Source: Candidatus Gastranaerophilales bacterium (lineage in GTDB: Bacteria > Cyanobacteriota > Vampirovibrionia > Gastranaerophilales > Gastranaerophilaceae). From it: a DNA stretch of 39,467 nucleotides. Below, piece after piece: positions 1 to 7,241 of this stretch. The notes under the pieces were generated by a model. The model was not told the origin of the DNA, did no database searches, and saw only the letters and a list, made by a program, of their open reading frames with translations. Numbering within the stretch: position 1 is the first letter of the stretch; every line of letters begins with the position of its first letter. The position numbers and the translations under genes were made by a program. The stretch is from the NCBI GenBank assembly GCA_947589115.1, contig CANPZP010000010.1, forward strand, positions 1 through 39,467, read 5' to 3'.

Positions 1-56
1 ATACCTTTCATTCTGTCATTCCATTTAATTTGTTACAGTTAATTAGAATAATCGTT

Positions 57-243
57 TTACATTTTATCTATTTTGTATAGCGATTATTAATAAAACTACT
101 GAATTCATTCTATCATAAACAAAAGAAGTGTGTAAACTAATTTAAAAAATGTAACAGGATTGCATTTTTTTAAATTTTATTTGTCTTGAAACTCAATAAT
201 ATCAAGCTTTTTAAAAATGCCTTACAAAATAGATAAAATGTAA
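57..243. repeat. 21-bp perfect inverted repeat
   Basis: The arm at 57-77 (TTACATTTTATCTATTTTG plus two bases) is exactly the reverse complement of 223-243. The arms are 145 bp apart. A perfect 21-bp match at this spacing is unlikely by chance even in AT-rich DNA. The role is unknown. Confidence 0.75.
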
Positions 244-355
244 GACATTTAAAATGTATGGCATTCACTGTCAATAGAGGGTTTTAGGATAAAACAAAAA
301 ATATTTTTCGTTTTCTCTTTCTGAATAAACATAGTAATATATTAAATTTAAAGGT

Positions 356-384
356 TTGACTTGCTTGAAATCTTTTAAGATAAT
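356..384 (+). promoter_or_regulatory. Promoter of the ORF6N gene, probably leaderless
   Basis: A -35 box TTGACT (356-361), a 17-nt spacer and a -10 box GATAAT (379-384) are followed by 6 nt and then the ATG at 391. A transcript starting at the normal distance would begin at the start codon itself. No Shine-Dalgarno sequence lies before this ATG. Confidence 0.65.
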
Positions 385-390
385 TAATTT

Positions 391-915
391 ATGAATGAAA
401 TCATGCAAATTCAAAATTTAATATACACAATAAGAGGTCATCGAGTAATGCTTGATTCTGACCTTGCCATGTTATATGGAGTTGAAACATTTAACTTAAA
501 TAAAGCGGTAAAGAGAAACTCGCAAAGGTTTCCTATTGATTTTATGTTTCAGCTTACAGAAGAAGAATATAAAAACTTGATATTCCAAAATGGAATATCA
601 AAAAGTAAACATGGTGGAAGAAGGTTTATGCCTTATGCTTTTACAGAACAAGGAATAGCAATGTTATCAAGTGTATTAAAATCAGAACAGGCTATAGCAA
701 TTAATATTCAAATTATGCGTACATTTGTTCAAATTAAACAATTTGCACTTGAAAATAAGGAACTTACAAAACGGTTATCGGAACTTGAACATTATTTTAT
801 TGAACATTGCAAAGACAATAAACAAGATATGCAAAAGCTATATCAAGCAATAGGACTTTTAATGGACAGAACAAAGCCAACTAAAATAGGTTTTGTTACT
901 GATGATAAAAAATAG
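391..915 (+). CDS. ORF6N domain protein (phage antirepressor-like)
   Basis: This 174-residue protein carries an ORF6N/KilA-N-type DNA-binding domain in its first ~100 residues: an RGHRVMLDSDLAMLYGVET core, KRNSQRFPIDFMF, and GGRRFMPYAFTEQGIAMLSS. The family occurs in phage antirepressors and in many bacterial mobile islands. Residues 120-160 look like a coiled coil (ELTKRLSELEHYFIEH), suggesting dimerisation. The start has no ribosome binding site but is preceded at the right distance by a good promoter, so leaderless expression is likely. It sits at the left of the island and diverges from the recombinase and RT genes. Its target is unknown; the inverted repeat upstream is a candidate operator. 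Confidence 0.85.
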   Translation: MNEIMQIQNLIYTIRGHRVMLDSDLAMLYGVETFNLNKAVKRNSQRFPIDFMFQLTEEEYKNLIFQNGISKSKHGGRRFMPYAFTEQGIAMLSSVLKSEQAIAINIQIMRTFVQIKQFALENKELTKRLSELEHYFIEHCKDNKQDMQKLYQAIGLLMDRTKPTKIGFVTDDKK

Positions 916-932
916 ATTCAGTTATATTTTTT

Positions 933-1475
933 CTATAACACAAAATTATTATAAGAATAATCTATTTCATCCTGTTCAATTCCAATGTATCTTAAAGTTA
1001 TTTGCGGGCTTGAATGATTAAATATTTTCTGTAATATAACAACATCTTTAAACTGTTGATAATGATGATAGCCAAATGTTTTTCTCATCGAATGTGTTCC
1101 GATTTTTTCCTGTAATTTTGCTTTCTCACAAGCATTTCTTATAATATAATAAGCGGTTACTCTATCTAATCTGTGTCCCCAACGAGATAAAAACAAAGGT
1201 TCATCATTTTTTCTTCCCATAATAAAATCATCAAGCATTGGTTTTAATTTTGAATTAATTAAAAACTTTTTAAACTTACCTGTTTTCTTTTCTGTTATTT
1301 GAATATGAGTTTTATTTTTTACATCGGCAACATTTAATCTTAAAATATCAGAAATCCTAAGTCCGCAGTTTGTACCTATGGTAAATAATAATAAATCTCT
1401 TTTGTTTTGTTTTGATAGAATTTTTTCAACTTTTTTAATATCCTTTTTATCTCTTATAGGCTCTACTGTGCTCAT
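933..1475 (-). CDS. Short tyrosine recombinase (catalytic domain only)
   Basis: This 180-residue phage-integrase-family protein has the full catalytic set: Arg40 in TNCGLRISDIL, a Lys in TEKKTGKFKK, His128-x-x-Arg131 in THSMRKTF, His154 in NHSS and Tyr163 in RYIGI. It lacks the N-terminal SAM-like core-binding and arm-binding domains of a full integrase (300-400 residues). Such stand-alone catalytic recombinases occur on conjugative and plasmid-like elements of gut bacteria. The Shine-Dalgarno AAGGAGGGG before the ATG is very strong. It is separated from the upstream RT gene by 339 bp, so it is probably its own transcript. It may resolve or invert DNA in the island; the partner site is unknown. 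Confidence 0.85.
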   Translation of the reverse strand: MSTVEPIRDKKDIKKVEKILSKQNKRDLLLFTIGTNCGLRISDILRLNVADVKNKTHIQITEKKTGKFKKFLINSKLKPMLDDFIMGRKNDEPLFLSRWGHRLDRVTAYYIIRNACEKAKLQEKIGTHSMRKTFGYHHYQQFKDVVILQKIFNHSSPQITLRYIGIEQDEIDYSYNNFVL

Positions 1476-1814
1476 TTATAACCCCTCCTTAAATAAATGT
1501 TTTGATTTAATTAAAAGTTACAAATTAGCAGTTTTAAATGAAAATGTATAATAAGGATTAATCGGACAGTTTAAAGCATTAAGAAACTTTTCTTTATTAT
1601 TTTTTTAAAGTTTTTGATTTTAAAATGAACTCTTTTTGCCTTTATACTTTTATTTTTTCTCGATTTTTAAATTGCCCTTTAATTTTTCTTTTTCTCAATA
1701 GCAAAAAGATTTTATTTCCTCACAATCGCATAATGCCGATTATTTTAAGAGTTCTGTATCAAAAGTATAATTTATACTTGTAACGATACTAAACTACTAT
1801 GTTGCTTACGACAA
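1476..1814. other. Intergenic region between recombinase and RT genes
   Basis: This is AT-rich, T-tract-rich DNA with no convincing gene. It holds the strong ribosome binding site of the recombinase at its left end and an interrupted palindrome at 1756-1789 just past the RT stop codon. I see no clear terminator with a T-run on the minus strand. Confidence 0.6.
1756..1789. repeat. Nested palindrome downstream of the RT gene
   Basis: An inner perfect palindrome AAGTATAA-T-TTATACTT (1763-1779) is enclosed by GTATC (1756-1760) and GATAC (1785-1789). It lies 26 bp past the RT stop on the minus strand. It could act as a protein-binding site, a recombination core or a transcript 3' stem. It has no downstream T-run to make it a standard terminator. 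Confidence 0.55.
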
Positions 1815-2705
1815 TCATGTTTTATTTAAAATTTTTATCTGTTTAATAACTTTGTTCTTTGTAGATTGCATTTTTTTAGGGGCAAATTGCTGTATGTAAC
1901 TGATTTTTGCCAAAATAGACCTTAATTCAGTTAAAGACATTTGGTTTATTTCTTTTGTTCTCAACTTTTTTATAATGGCATATCCGATTTTAAACGGTGC
2001 AGATAACTTTTTGCTTTGAGAAATATAAACTCCTGTGATTTTAGCATATTTATAGACATATCGCTTTGTTTTGGATTTATTAAGCCAAAGTCCATGGGTA
2101 TGTAATGCCTTATTAACATACGTAATAACCCAATTCCCCATATGCTTATGTGTCGAAAGCACAATATCATCAACATAAAGAGTCATGTCTATATCAAGTT
2201 CGGACATTTTTTTATAAATGCTATCAAATATTTCTTTATGAATATATGCTAATAATATAGTGCTTGTAGGTGCGCCTGTTGGTAGATAATTGTTATAGGT
2301 TGCCAGTTCTGTTAATAAATTAAGTACTTTACCCCGAGCCCCTAAATTACCAGCAAAGAAGTCTGTTATATATTTTAATTTAGTATTAGGGAAACAATGT
2401 TTAATATCCATGGTAATAATTTCCCTTTTTCCTGCATGTTTATTTGCGTTTTTAATATTGTTTCGACCTTTAAAACCCGACATACAATATGGAGGACATT
2501 CTAAATGTTCTTGCAAATATTCATTTAACTTACTCTGTATTAATTTTAAATCGTTATTTGGCTCTTCAATCCAACGATATTTGCCGTTTTTATATTTTTT
2601 ATACCTGTTATAACCAAGGTCTATTGCCGTTCTTAATTTTATTTCCGTAGTTTGAAGAATATTTAATAGACCTGTCATAGTTAAACGAGAGAGGTTTTCA
2701 TTCAT
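1815..2705 (-). CDS. Retron-type reverse transcriptase
   Basis: This 296-residue reverse transcriptase has the usual length of retron RTs. Visible motifs are the first catalytic Asp in IITMDIKHCF (Asp100), LPTGAPTS (141-148), the active-site YVDD (177-180) and an ITG at 223-225. Two features mark retron RTs rather than group II introns or DGRs: a NAxxH motif (NANKH, 86-90) and the (V/I)TG motif. The SQ box typical of DGR RTs is absent, and there is no maturase or endonuclease domain. YVDD instead of the commoner YADD is a variant. The ATG has an AAGGA box. About 130 nt of highly structured sequence lies just upstream on the same strand, where the msr-msd RNA of a retron should be. Known retrons are anti-phage defence units with an effector; none is obvious here. 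Confidence 0.85.
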   Translation of the reverse strand: MNENLSRLTMTGLLNILQTTEIKLRTAIDLGYNRYKKYKNGKYRWIEEPNNDLKLIQSKLNEYLQEHLECPPYCMSGFKGRNNIKNANKHAGKREIITMDIKHCFPNTKLKYITDFFAGNLGARGKVLNLLTELATYNNYLPTGAPTSTILLAYIHKEIFDSIYKKMSELDIDMTLYVDDIVLSTHKHMGNWVITYVNKALHTHGLWLNKSKTKRYVYKYAKITGVYISQSKKLSAPFKIGYAIIKKLRTKEINQMSLTELRSILAKISYIQQFAPKKMQSTKNKVIKQIKILNKT

Positions 2706-2730
2706 AGCCTTTTCCTTATATTAATTTAAC

Positions 2731-2858
2731 CGGGTGAGAGAGTTGATTTCTGCAAGTACTTTTACGCACAAGGTGGTTCAGAAATTTCATATACCCTATA
2801 TCTCTCAAGTTGGGCGGAGGCGCTTATTTTAATGAGCGCCGAGCTTGAAAAAATGTGC
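2731..2858 (-). ncRNA. Candidate retron msr-msd RNA
   Basis: The region directly upstream of the RT gene folds strongly on the minus strand. Pairings visible in + coordinates are GGCGCT (2819-2824) with AGCGCC (2835-2840), enclosed by CAAG (2806-2809) with CTTG (2844-2847). There is also an ATATA-ccc-TATAT hairpin (2789-2801) and TGAGAGA (2735-2741) with TCTCTCA (2801-2807), which competes with the previous ones. The outermost pairing GCACA (2766-2770) with TGTGC (2854-2858) could be the short a1/a2 stem. An AGC that could hold the branching guanosine follows the putative a1. Location and structure support a retron RNA. The exact ends and the a1/a2 assignment are uncertain because the outer stem is only 5 bp. 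Confidence 0.5.
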
Positions 2859-2917
2859 TTTTAAATATTGTATTATATATAACAATACCTTTTATTGATT
2901 TCACATTTTATGATTAC

Positions 2918-2935
2918 ATTAATAATCTTATTAAT
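2918..2935. repeat. Perfect 8-bp-arm palindrome
   Basis: ATTAATAA (2918-2925), a TC centre and TTATTAAT (2928-2935) lie between the DUF3102-like gene and the candidate retron RNA. This could be an operator controlling the RT/RNA transcript or a processing stem. Confidence 0.5.
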
Positions 2936-2985
2936 CTGTTTACATTTAACCGATTAACTTAAACCACTTTATTGAGTATATGAAA

Positions 2986-3507
2986 TTAATTATATTTTTC
3001 GTTAAATTCTTTTATCAGTTGCAGTTCTTCATTGTTTCCGTTTAAAATTTCAATAATGTTATATAGTTTTTTTACACTTAAATTTTTTTCAAGAGCAAAT
3101 TTTTCAAGTTTTTCTTGTATATCTGAATTCTTGAGTTTTGTTATTAAATATAATTTTTCAATGCCAAGTTCTATATAGTGTTCATTTGTTACTCCTTTTT
3201 TATATTTTTTGTTGCAATAATTATAAGTTTCAATGTATTTTATAGCTTGAGTTCGTTTAATTTTAATTTTTTCGTTTTTTAACCACATGTTAAAAATTTT
3301 AGCGGACATCTCGTTATCAATAAGTTCTAAAAGATTTCTTCCGATTTTTAAAAAATTTCTTTGATTGTCGTTTTTTAAATCTTTGATTTCTTTGATGACT
3401 TTATCCGAAGTACGTTTTTCTCTGCCATAACAATCATCAAATAAATTTTCTTCACTCAAATCAATTTCATATGCACTCAATTTAATATAATTATTGTCGG
3501 CTTTCAT
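2986..3507 (-). CDS. DUF3102-like protein of unknown function
   Basis: This 173-residue, highly charged protein has a central region (about residues 50-95: NFLKIGRNLLELIDNE, then NMWLKNEKIKIKRTQAIKYI) that resembles the DUF3102 pattern. That pattern is a helix pair followed by F-x-x-W-x-x-x-x-x-I-x-x-R-T-A, seen in plasmid and phage proteins related to partition or replication factors. The rest is helical, ending in a likely coiled coil. The gene overlaps the end of the 44-codon gene upstream by 17 nt and lacks a good ribosome binding site, so it is probably translated by coupling. It lies directly upstream of the candidate retron RNA and RT, which makes it a possible partner. No retron effector domain is recognisable. 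Confidence 0.6.
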   Translation of the reverse strand: MKADNNYIKLSAYEIDLSEENLFDDCYGREKRTSDKVIKEIKDLKNDNQRNFLKIGRNLLELIDNEMSAKIFNMWLKNEKIKIKRTQAIKYIETYNYCNKKYKKGVTNEHYIELGIEKLYLITKLKNSDIQEKLEKFALEKNLSVKKLYNIIEILNGNNEELQLIKEFNEKYN

Positions 3508-3625
3508 CTTTTTTTCTTTCTTTTTTCTTAATCCTTTTTTGTTTTTTGCTTATCCAGTTCATTAACCAGATTGCAACTTTTTCTTTTTTGAGGTCTCTTT
3601 TAATATGCAAAATAAATTTTGTCAT
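3491..3625 (-). CDS. Small basic protein, 44 residues
   Basis: A 44-residue reading frame begins one base after the stop codon of the excisionase-like gene and runs 17 nt into the DUF3102-like gene. The start is MTKFILHIKRDLKKEK and the C-terminus is rich in Lys/Arg (KKKERKKDESRQ). The ATG is preceded by GGAAAGGA at a good distance, inside the end of the upstream gene. The tight packing on both sides argues for a translated gene in a three-gene operon. No family is recognised. The lysine-rich tail partly reflects an A-rich sequence, so some doubt remains. Confidence 0.5.
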   Translation of the reverse strand: MTKFILHIKRDLKKEKVAIWLMNWISKKQKRIKKKERKKDESRQ

Positions 3626-3626
3626 T

Positions 3627-3854
3627 TTAATCCTTTCCGTTTCTTTTCTTTAATTCTGCACCATTTAAAAACCATTCTTTAACTTGGCTATATATAAAAG
3701 TCGGTTTTTTACCTAATTTTCGATAAATATTACTTGGCAACTGGTTATAGTGTAGCCAACTGTATATAGTATCTACCTTTACTCGAAGTAATTCTGCTGT
3801 TTCTTCACAGGTCATTAGTTTTAACTCTTTTAATTCTGTTTCGTTGTCTTTCAT
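3627..3854 (-). CDS. Excisionase-like HTH (MerR/AlpA type) protein
   Basis: The protein has about 75 residues from the ATG at 3854; a TTG at 3884 would give 85. The body LMTCEETAELLRVKVDTIYSWLHYNQLP is a winged helix-turn-helix of the excisionase/HTH_17 class, with W and the conserved KxGKKPTFIYSQVKEWF tail. Such proteins are recombination directionality factors or island regulators. I prefer the ATG because TATTAT lies 6 nt upstream of it, as for other leaderless genes here. Neither start has a ribosome binding site. A 14-bp inverted repeat upstream (3901-3934) could be its own operator. It heads the operon with the 44-codon and DUF3102-like genes. Confidence 0.8.
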   Translation of the reverse strand: MKDNETELKELKLMTCEETAELLRVKVDTIYSWLHYNQLPSNIYRKLGKKPTFIYSQVKEWFLNGAELKKRNGKD

Positions 3855-3900
3855 ATGCACATAATAACTTTTTTTGGTTTTCAAGTTTTGAGAAACAAAA

Positions 3901-3934
3901 AAAATTGAAAAAAAATCTAATTTTTTTCAATTTT
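3901..3934. repeat. 14-bp inverted repeat upstream of the excisionase-like gene
   Basis: AAAATTGAAAAAAA (3901-3914) is the exact reverse complement of 3921-3934, with a 6-nt centre. It lies ~50 bp upstream of the excisionase-like start. It is a candidate operator; low complexity lowers its significance. Confidence 0.5.
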
Positions 3935-4086
3935 GATAATTTTTGACAATATGCTTAAAAATACTGAAATATAAGGCTTTTTTGATTTTTTTAGTTGTTT
4001 TGATTTTTAATTACAAAAAAAATTTTGATGTGTGTAAAACTTTTATTCTTTGATTTGTATGATTTTTGTTTTTTAAAGTTTACATG

Positions 4087-5271
4087 TTATTTATTATCAT
4101 TGTTAAAACAGATAGTCGCAAGGGTTTTTAGCTTGTTAATGTTTTTTTCAATATCAACATAAGAAATCTGTGTTTTATGTTTTACTTTAGATTTTTTTAA
4201 TTCATCATCTAATTTCTTTAAAATTTTTTCCAATTTTATTTTTCTTTGAGTTCTTATTTGTGAATTTGATTTTTTATCAGTTTTTATGGTATAAAGAACA
4301 GATTTTAAATCCATATCTGAAATTGATGAAAAATCCCAATGACATTTGCTTTCTTCAATATTTTTTTGAAGTTCTTTGAAAGTCTTAAATAATTTTTTGC
4401 AATTATCGCAAATTTTTGTGCTTTTAGGATTATTAATATTAGGATTGCAACATTTGCAAAATCCAGTTTCGTTGATTTTTATTGCTTTAATTATTCTTGA
4501 ATGAATTTTCTTTAAATTTTGAAATGAATAAGTAGTTAAATATGATTCAATAAAGCATACAAAATCATTTTCGTTTAAATCTTGCTTTGAATCTTCATCA
4601 TAAAACTCTCCTTTTCTTATTAATTTTTGACCTAAACAATAGTTTATGTTTAAGTCTTTATTGACAATAAAAGTTTTTGTATCCGTGTCTATTAAATCAA
4701 AATAAGTGCATTTATATGAATAATCTTTAAATCTTTTTTGTTTTTTTTCGATTTCAATTCTGACTAACGAATCATTATAAAAACAATAATAAAATTTATT
4801 TTCGTCATAAGAATTAATTATAAATTTTATAACTTTTGATATGTCTTTTTCAGTTAATATTTCTATATTAAATTTTTCGTTATCATATTGTTTTTTATTT
4901 TTAGCAATGTTCTTTAATTTTTTTTTGTCAGTCGACTGACAATATAAATAACTCAAATAACAATATGATATTGCGTAAAGATGAAGATATAGCAATTTGA
5001 ATCTACTAATATAATATTCGGGTTTTTGCCAGCCAGGGTCACTTACTTCAAAATCTTCACTATGTCCATTTTTAGGGGGAAAATCAATTTCTACATCTGG
5101 ACCCAAAACGCAATAAATATATCTGAAAAGATAATCCAAAAGCGATATTTTATTTGAATAATCAGAATTACATCCTAAAGCACAATTTTTAAGCAGTACT
5201 TTTATATCTTCATCATCTGCAAAAGTAATTATATCTTTCAAAACCCACGAAATTGAATCAGAAAATATCAT
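4087..5271 (-). CDS. Unknown protein with Cys-rich zinc-ribbon-like motif
   Basis: This 394-residue protein matches no family I recognise. Around residues 270-295 it has a cysteine cluster (FCKCCNP, then ICDNCKKLF), with Cys272/274/275 and Cys288/291 fitting a zinc ribbon. The N-terminal half is rich in aromatic residues (ISYCYLSYLY at ~101-110) without clear membrane helices. The C-terminus is a Lys-rich helical region. The gene is monocistronic on the minus strand with its own promoter (5278-5306) and no ribosome binding site. Codon use is very AT-rich, like the rest of the island. It could be an accessory or defence gene of the island, but there is no direct evidence. A gap of about 200 bp separates it from the excisionase-like gene. 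Confidence 0.7.
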   Translation of the reverse strand: MIFSDSISWVLKDIITFADDEDIKVLLKNCALGCNSDYSNKISLLDYLFRYIYCVLGPDVEIDFPPKNGHSEDFEVSDPGWQKPEYYISRFKLLYLHLYAISYCYLSYLYCQSTDKKKLKNIAKNKKQYDNEKFNIEILTEKDISKVIKFIINSYDENKFYYCFYNDSLVRIEIEKKQKRFKDYSYKCTYFDLIDTDTKTFIVNKDLNINYCLGQKLIRKGEFYDEDSKQDLNENDFVCFIESYLTTYSFQNLKKIHSRIIKAIKINETGFCKCCNPNINNPKSTKICDNCKKLFKTFKELQKNIEESKCHWDFSSISDMDLKSVLYTIKTDKKSNSQIRTQRKIKLEKILKKLDDELKKSKVKHKTQISYVDIEKNINKLKTLATICFNNDNK

Positions 5272-5277
5272 AAGACT

Positions 5278-5306
5278 ATTTTAAATTAAAACTGATTTTA
5301 AAACAA
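5278..5306 (-). promoter_or_regulatory. Promoter of the zinc-ribbon gene, probably leaderless
   Basis: On the minus strand, TTGTTT (5306-5301), a 17-nt spacer and TAAAAT (5283-5278) are followed by exactly 6 nt and the ATG at 5271. The expected transcription start coincides with the start codon. Confidence 0.6.
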
Positions 5307-5476
5307 AAGGTAAAGTTATGTAACAAATTTCAACTCTTTATTTTGTTTTACCTTACTTGATAATATTTTATTATTTTAGTTTAATCTTCCCTATCTTATA
5401 CCTCAAATCCTTTGTCGGCTTGAATTTTAGCCATTTTATATGTTAAATTTAACTGTCAGACATAAAAAGGCAGATA

Positions 5477-6571
5477 ATGAGAGTTTATGAGAAAAACAAA
5501 CGTTGGTATTTTGAAATGATGGTGCGAAATAAGCGTTATCACCAAGCAATACCCGAAGCAACAAACGAAAAAGAAGCAATTACATATATGCAAGCATTCA
5601 GAACGGATTTACTACGTGGTCGTCTTGATATGGTTGATAATATCGGATGTAAACTGTTTAAAGAACTTGCAGAGGAATATTTAAAATATTCAAAATTGAA
5701 TAATCGTTCCTACAAATCTCGTATCAGCACAGTAAATAAATTCGTTACTTTATGGGGAAATAAAAGGCTTAAAGATATATCTGCCATTGATATTGAAAAG
5801 TATAAAAAGACCAGAAAAGAGGATGTTGTAAGACCCGAAAAAATCATTGACGGTGTTAAATATCCCGCAAAATACGTTACAAATACAACAGTGAACAGAG
5901 ATATTGAAATTTTAAGAAAGATGTTCAATATCGCTATTGAAAACGAATGGCTTAATAAAAACCCTTGTAAATATGTAAAGAAATTAAGAACCAATAACAA
6001 AATTGAGCGATATTTAACACCCGAAGAAGAAATCAGACTTCTAAACGCTTGTGAGGGCAAGTTTTCATATATTAAACCAATTATAATATTTGCACTCAAT
6101 ACTGCCATGAGAAAAGGTGAAATTTTAAATTTAACGTGGAATTGCGTTAATTTTGACAGTAAAAAAATTACCCTTTTAGAAACTAAAAACGGTAAAAAAA
6201 GAGATGTTCCAATTAATTCAACTGTCTTATCTCTATTAAAAGAAATTAAAAAAGAACAATGCAGTATCTATGTTTTTGCTAATCCCATAACTAAAACAAA
6301 ATATTCCGATTTAAAAAGGGTATTTAGCAATGTTTGTAAAATCGCAGGTATTGAAAATTTCAGATTTCACGATTTAAGACACACCGCAGCAACAAGAATG
6401 GTAGGTTCAGGTGTTCCCATAACTTTAGCGAAAGACATTTTAGGTCATAGTGACATTCATACAACCATGAGATATGCTCACGCAATAACGGAACAATCTT
6501 TAAATGCCGTTGAAACATTATCTTGTTATGCTCAAAAGAATAAAAAAGTTATATCCCTAAAAGCTGTTTAG
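5477..6571 (+). CDS. Phage/island integrase (tyrosine recombinase)
   Basis: This is a full-length 364-residue integrase. The N-terminal ~55 residues (MRVYEKNKRWYFEMMVRNKR) form an arm-binding AP2-like domain. Residues 60-160 form the SAM-like core-binding domain, followed by the catalytic domain with Arg212 (TAMRKGEILNLTW), Lys240 (TKNGKKRDVPI), His298-x-x-Arg301 (FHDLRHTAATRM), His324 (LGHSD) and nucleophile Tyr333 (TMRYAH). It lies 134 bp from the 3' end of tRNA-Arg(ACG), the classic position of the gene that inserted an island into that tRNA. Repeats that could be its arm-type sites lie in the gap. Its terminator overlaps the stop codon. It converges on the tRNA and diverges from the minus-strand cargo. 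Confidence 0.95.
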   Translation: MRVYEKNKRWYFEMMVRNKRYHQAIPEATNEKEAITYMQAFRTDLLRGRLDMVDNIGCKLFKELAEEYLKYSKLNNRSYKSRISTVNKFVTLWGNKRLKDISAIDIEKYKKTRKEDVVRPEKIIDGVKYPAKYVTNTTVNRDIEILRKMFNIAIENEWLNKNPCKYVKKLRTNNKIERYLTPEEEIRLLNACEGKFSYIKPIIIFALNTAMRKGEILNLTWNCVNFDSKKITLLETKNGKKRDVPINSTVLSLLKEIKKEQCSIYVFANPITKTKYSDLKRVFSNVCKIAGIENFRFHDLRHTAATRMVGSGVPITLAKDILGHSDIHTTMRYAHAITEQSLNAVETLSCYAQKNKKVISLKAV

Positions 6572-6587
6572 CTTTTTTTGTTTTTTT
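6560..6587 (+). terminator. Rho-independent terminator of the integrase
   Basis: AAAAGCT (6560-6566), a short loop and AGCTTTTTTTG (6570-6580) form a hairpin with a long T-run. It begins inside the last codons of the integrase gene. Confidence 0.65.
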
Positions 6588-6695
6588 ACACAAAATTACA
6601 CAAAATAATTAAAATGAAATTGACTCTTTTTTACAGAGTTATTTTATTCTTGACTGATTTTACAAACTGGCTCATTACACAAATATTACACAAAA
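6586..6695 (+). repeat. Four TTACACAAA direct repeats (candidate arm-type sites)
   Basis: Copies start at 6586, 6596, 6675 and 6686, giving two pairs with 10- and 11-nt spacing, one helical turn. They lie between the integrase gene and the tRNA end where crossover would occur. Spaced short direct repeats are typical of binding sites for the N-terminal arm-binding domain of integrases. The function is inferred. Confidence 0.5.
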
Positions 6696-6735
6696 AATAA
6701 AAATCGCGCCCTGAGGGATTCGAACCCCCGACCTC

Positions 6736-6890
<155 letters not shown>

Positions 6891-7241
6891 ATTAAAACTC
6901 TCTATCTAACCCTTATATAGTATTTATATCGGGCTTAAATTTTATTACATTCACCCATTTATAAGGCATTTTCGTTTTTTCACAAATTATATAATAACTC
7001 ATAAATTTTTATTCGCAAGTTTATTATTTAAAGCAAAAAAAAAGCTGCACTGCAGCTAATACTTAATAATCTTGGGAGGAGATTTGGGGATTTGTTACAA
7101 ATATAATAATTCAGAAATGTTAAAAAGTTTATACTTTTATTTATAATTTTAATAAAAATTTACATACTATTGATTTTACATTAATTTCTTTATACTGGAA
7201 AAAATTATTCTTTTTTCTTACAATCATGTTGAGAGGTGGAC
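6891..7241. other. Intergenic region upstream of the GT2-like gene
   Basis: This is AT-rich DNA with no convincing gene. It contains a GC-rich palindrome with a T-run oriented as a minus-strand terminator (7034-7057) and a short purine-rich patch (7073-7090). The promoter of the downstream plus-strand gene should lie in its right half. Confidence 0.5.
7034..7057 (-). terminator. Orphan rho-independent terminator, minus strand
   Basis: The palindrome AGCTGCA-C-TGCAGCT (7043-7057) is followed on the minus strand by nine T (7042-7034). No minus-strand gene lies upstream of it before the plus-strand gene at 7242, so it would end a short non-coding transcript or incoming antisense transcription. 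Confidence 0.55.

Larger units (their letters stand above)
1..390. other. Intergenic region with long inverted repeat
   Basis: This stretch has no convincing gene. It contains a perfect 21-bp inverted repeat, with one arm at 57-77 and the complementary arm at 223-243. The right arm (221-244) is itself nearly palindromic, with CTTACA and TGTAAG ends. A promoter for the ORF6N gene sits at its right edge. The repeat could be an operator for the adjacent DNA-binding protein or an end of the mobile island. The sequence does not decide between these. Confidence 0.6.

Noticed and set aside
1815-2705. Diversity-generating retroelement reading of the RT
   Set aside because: The DGR SQ motif is absent, no template/variable repeat pair with A-biased changes is seen nearby, and NAxxH and ITG favour a retron.
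1815-2705. Group II intron reading of the RT
   Set aside because: There is no maturase or endonuclease domain, the protein is only 296 residues, and no domain V-type intron hairpin was seen beside it.
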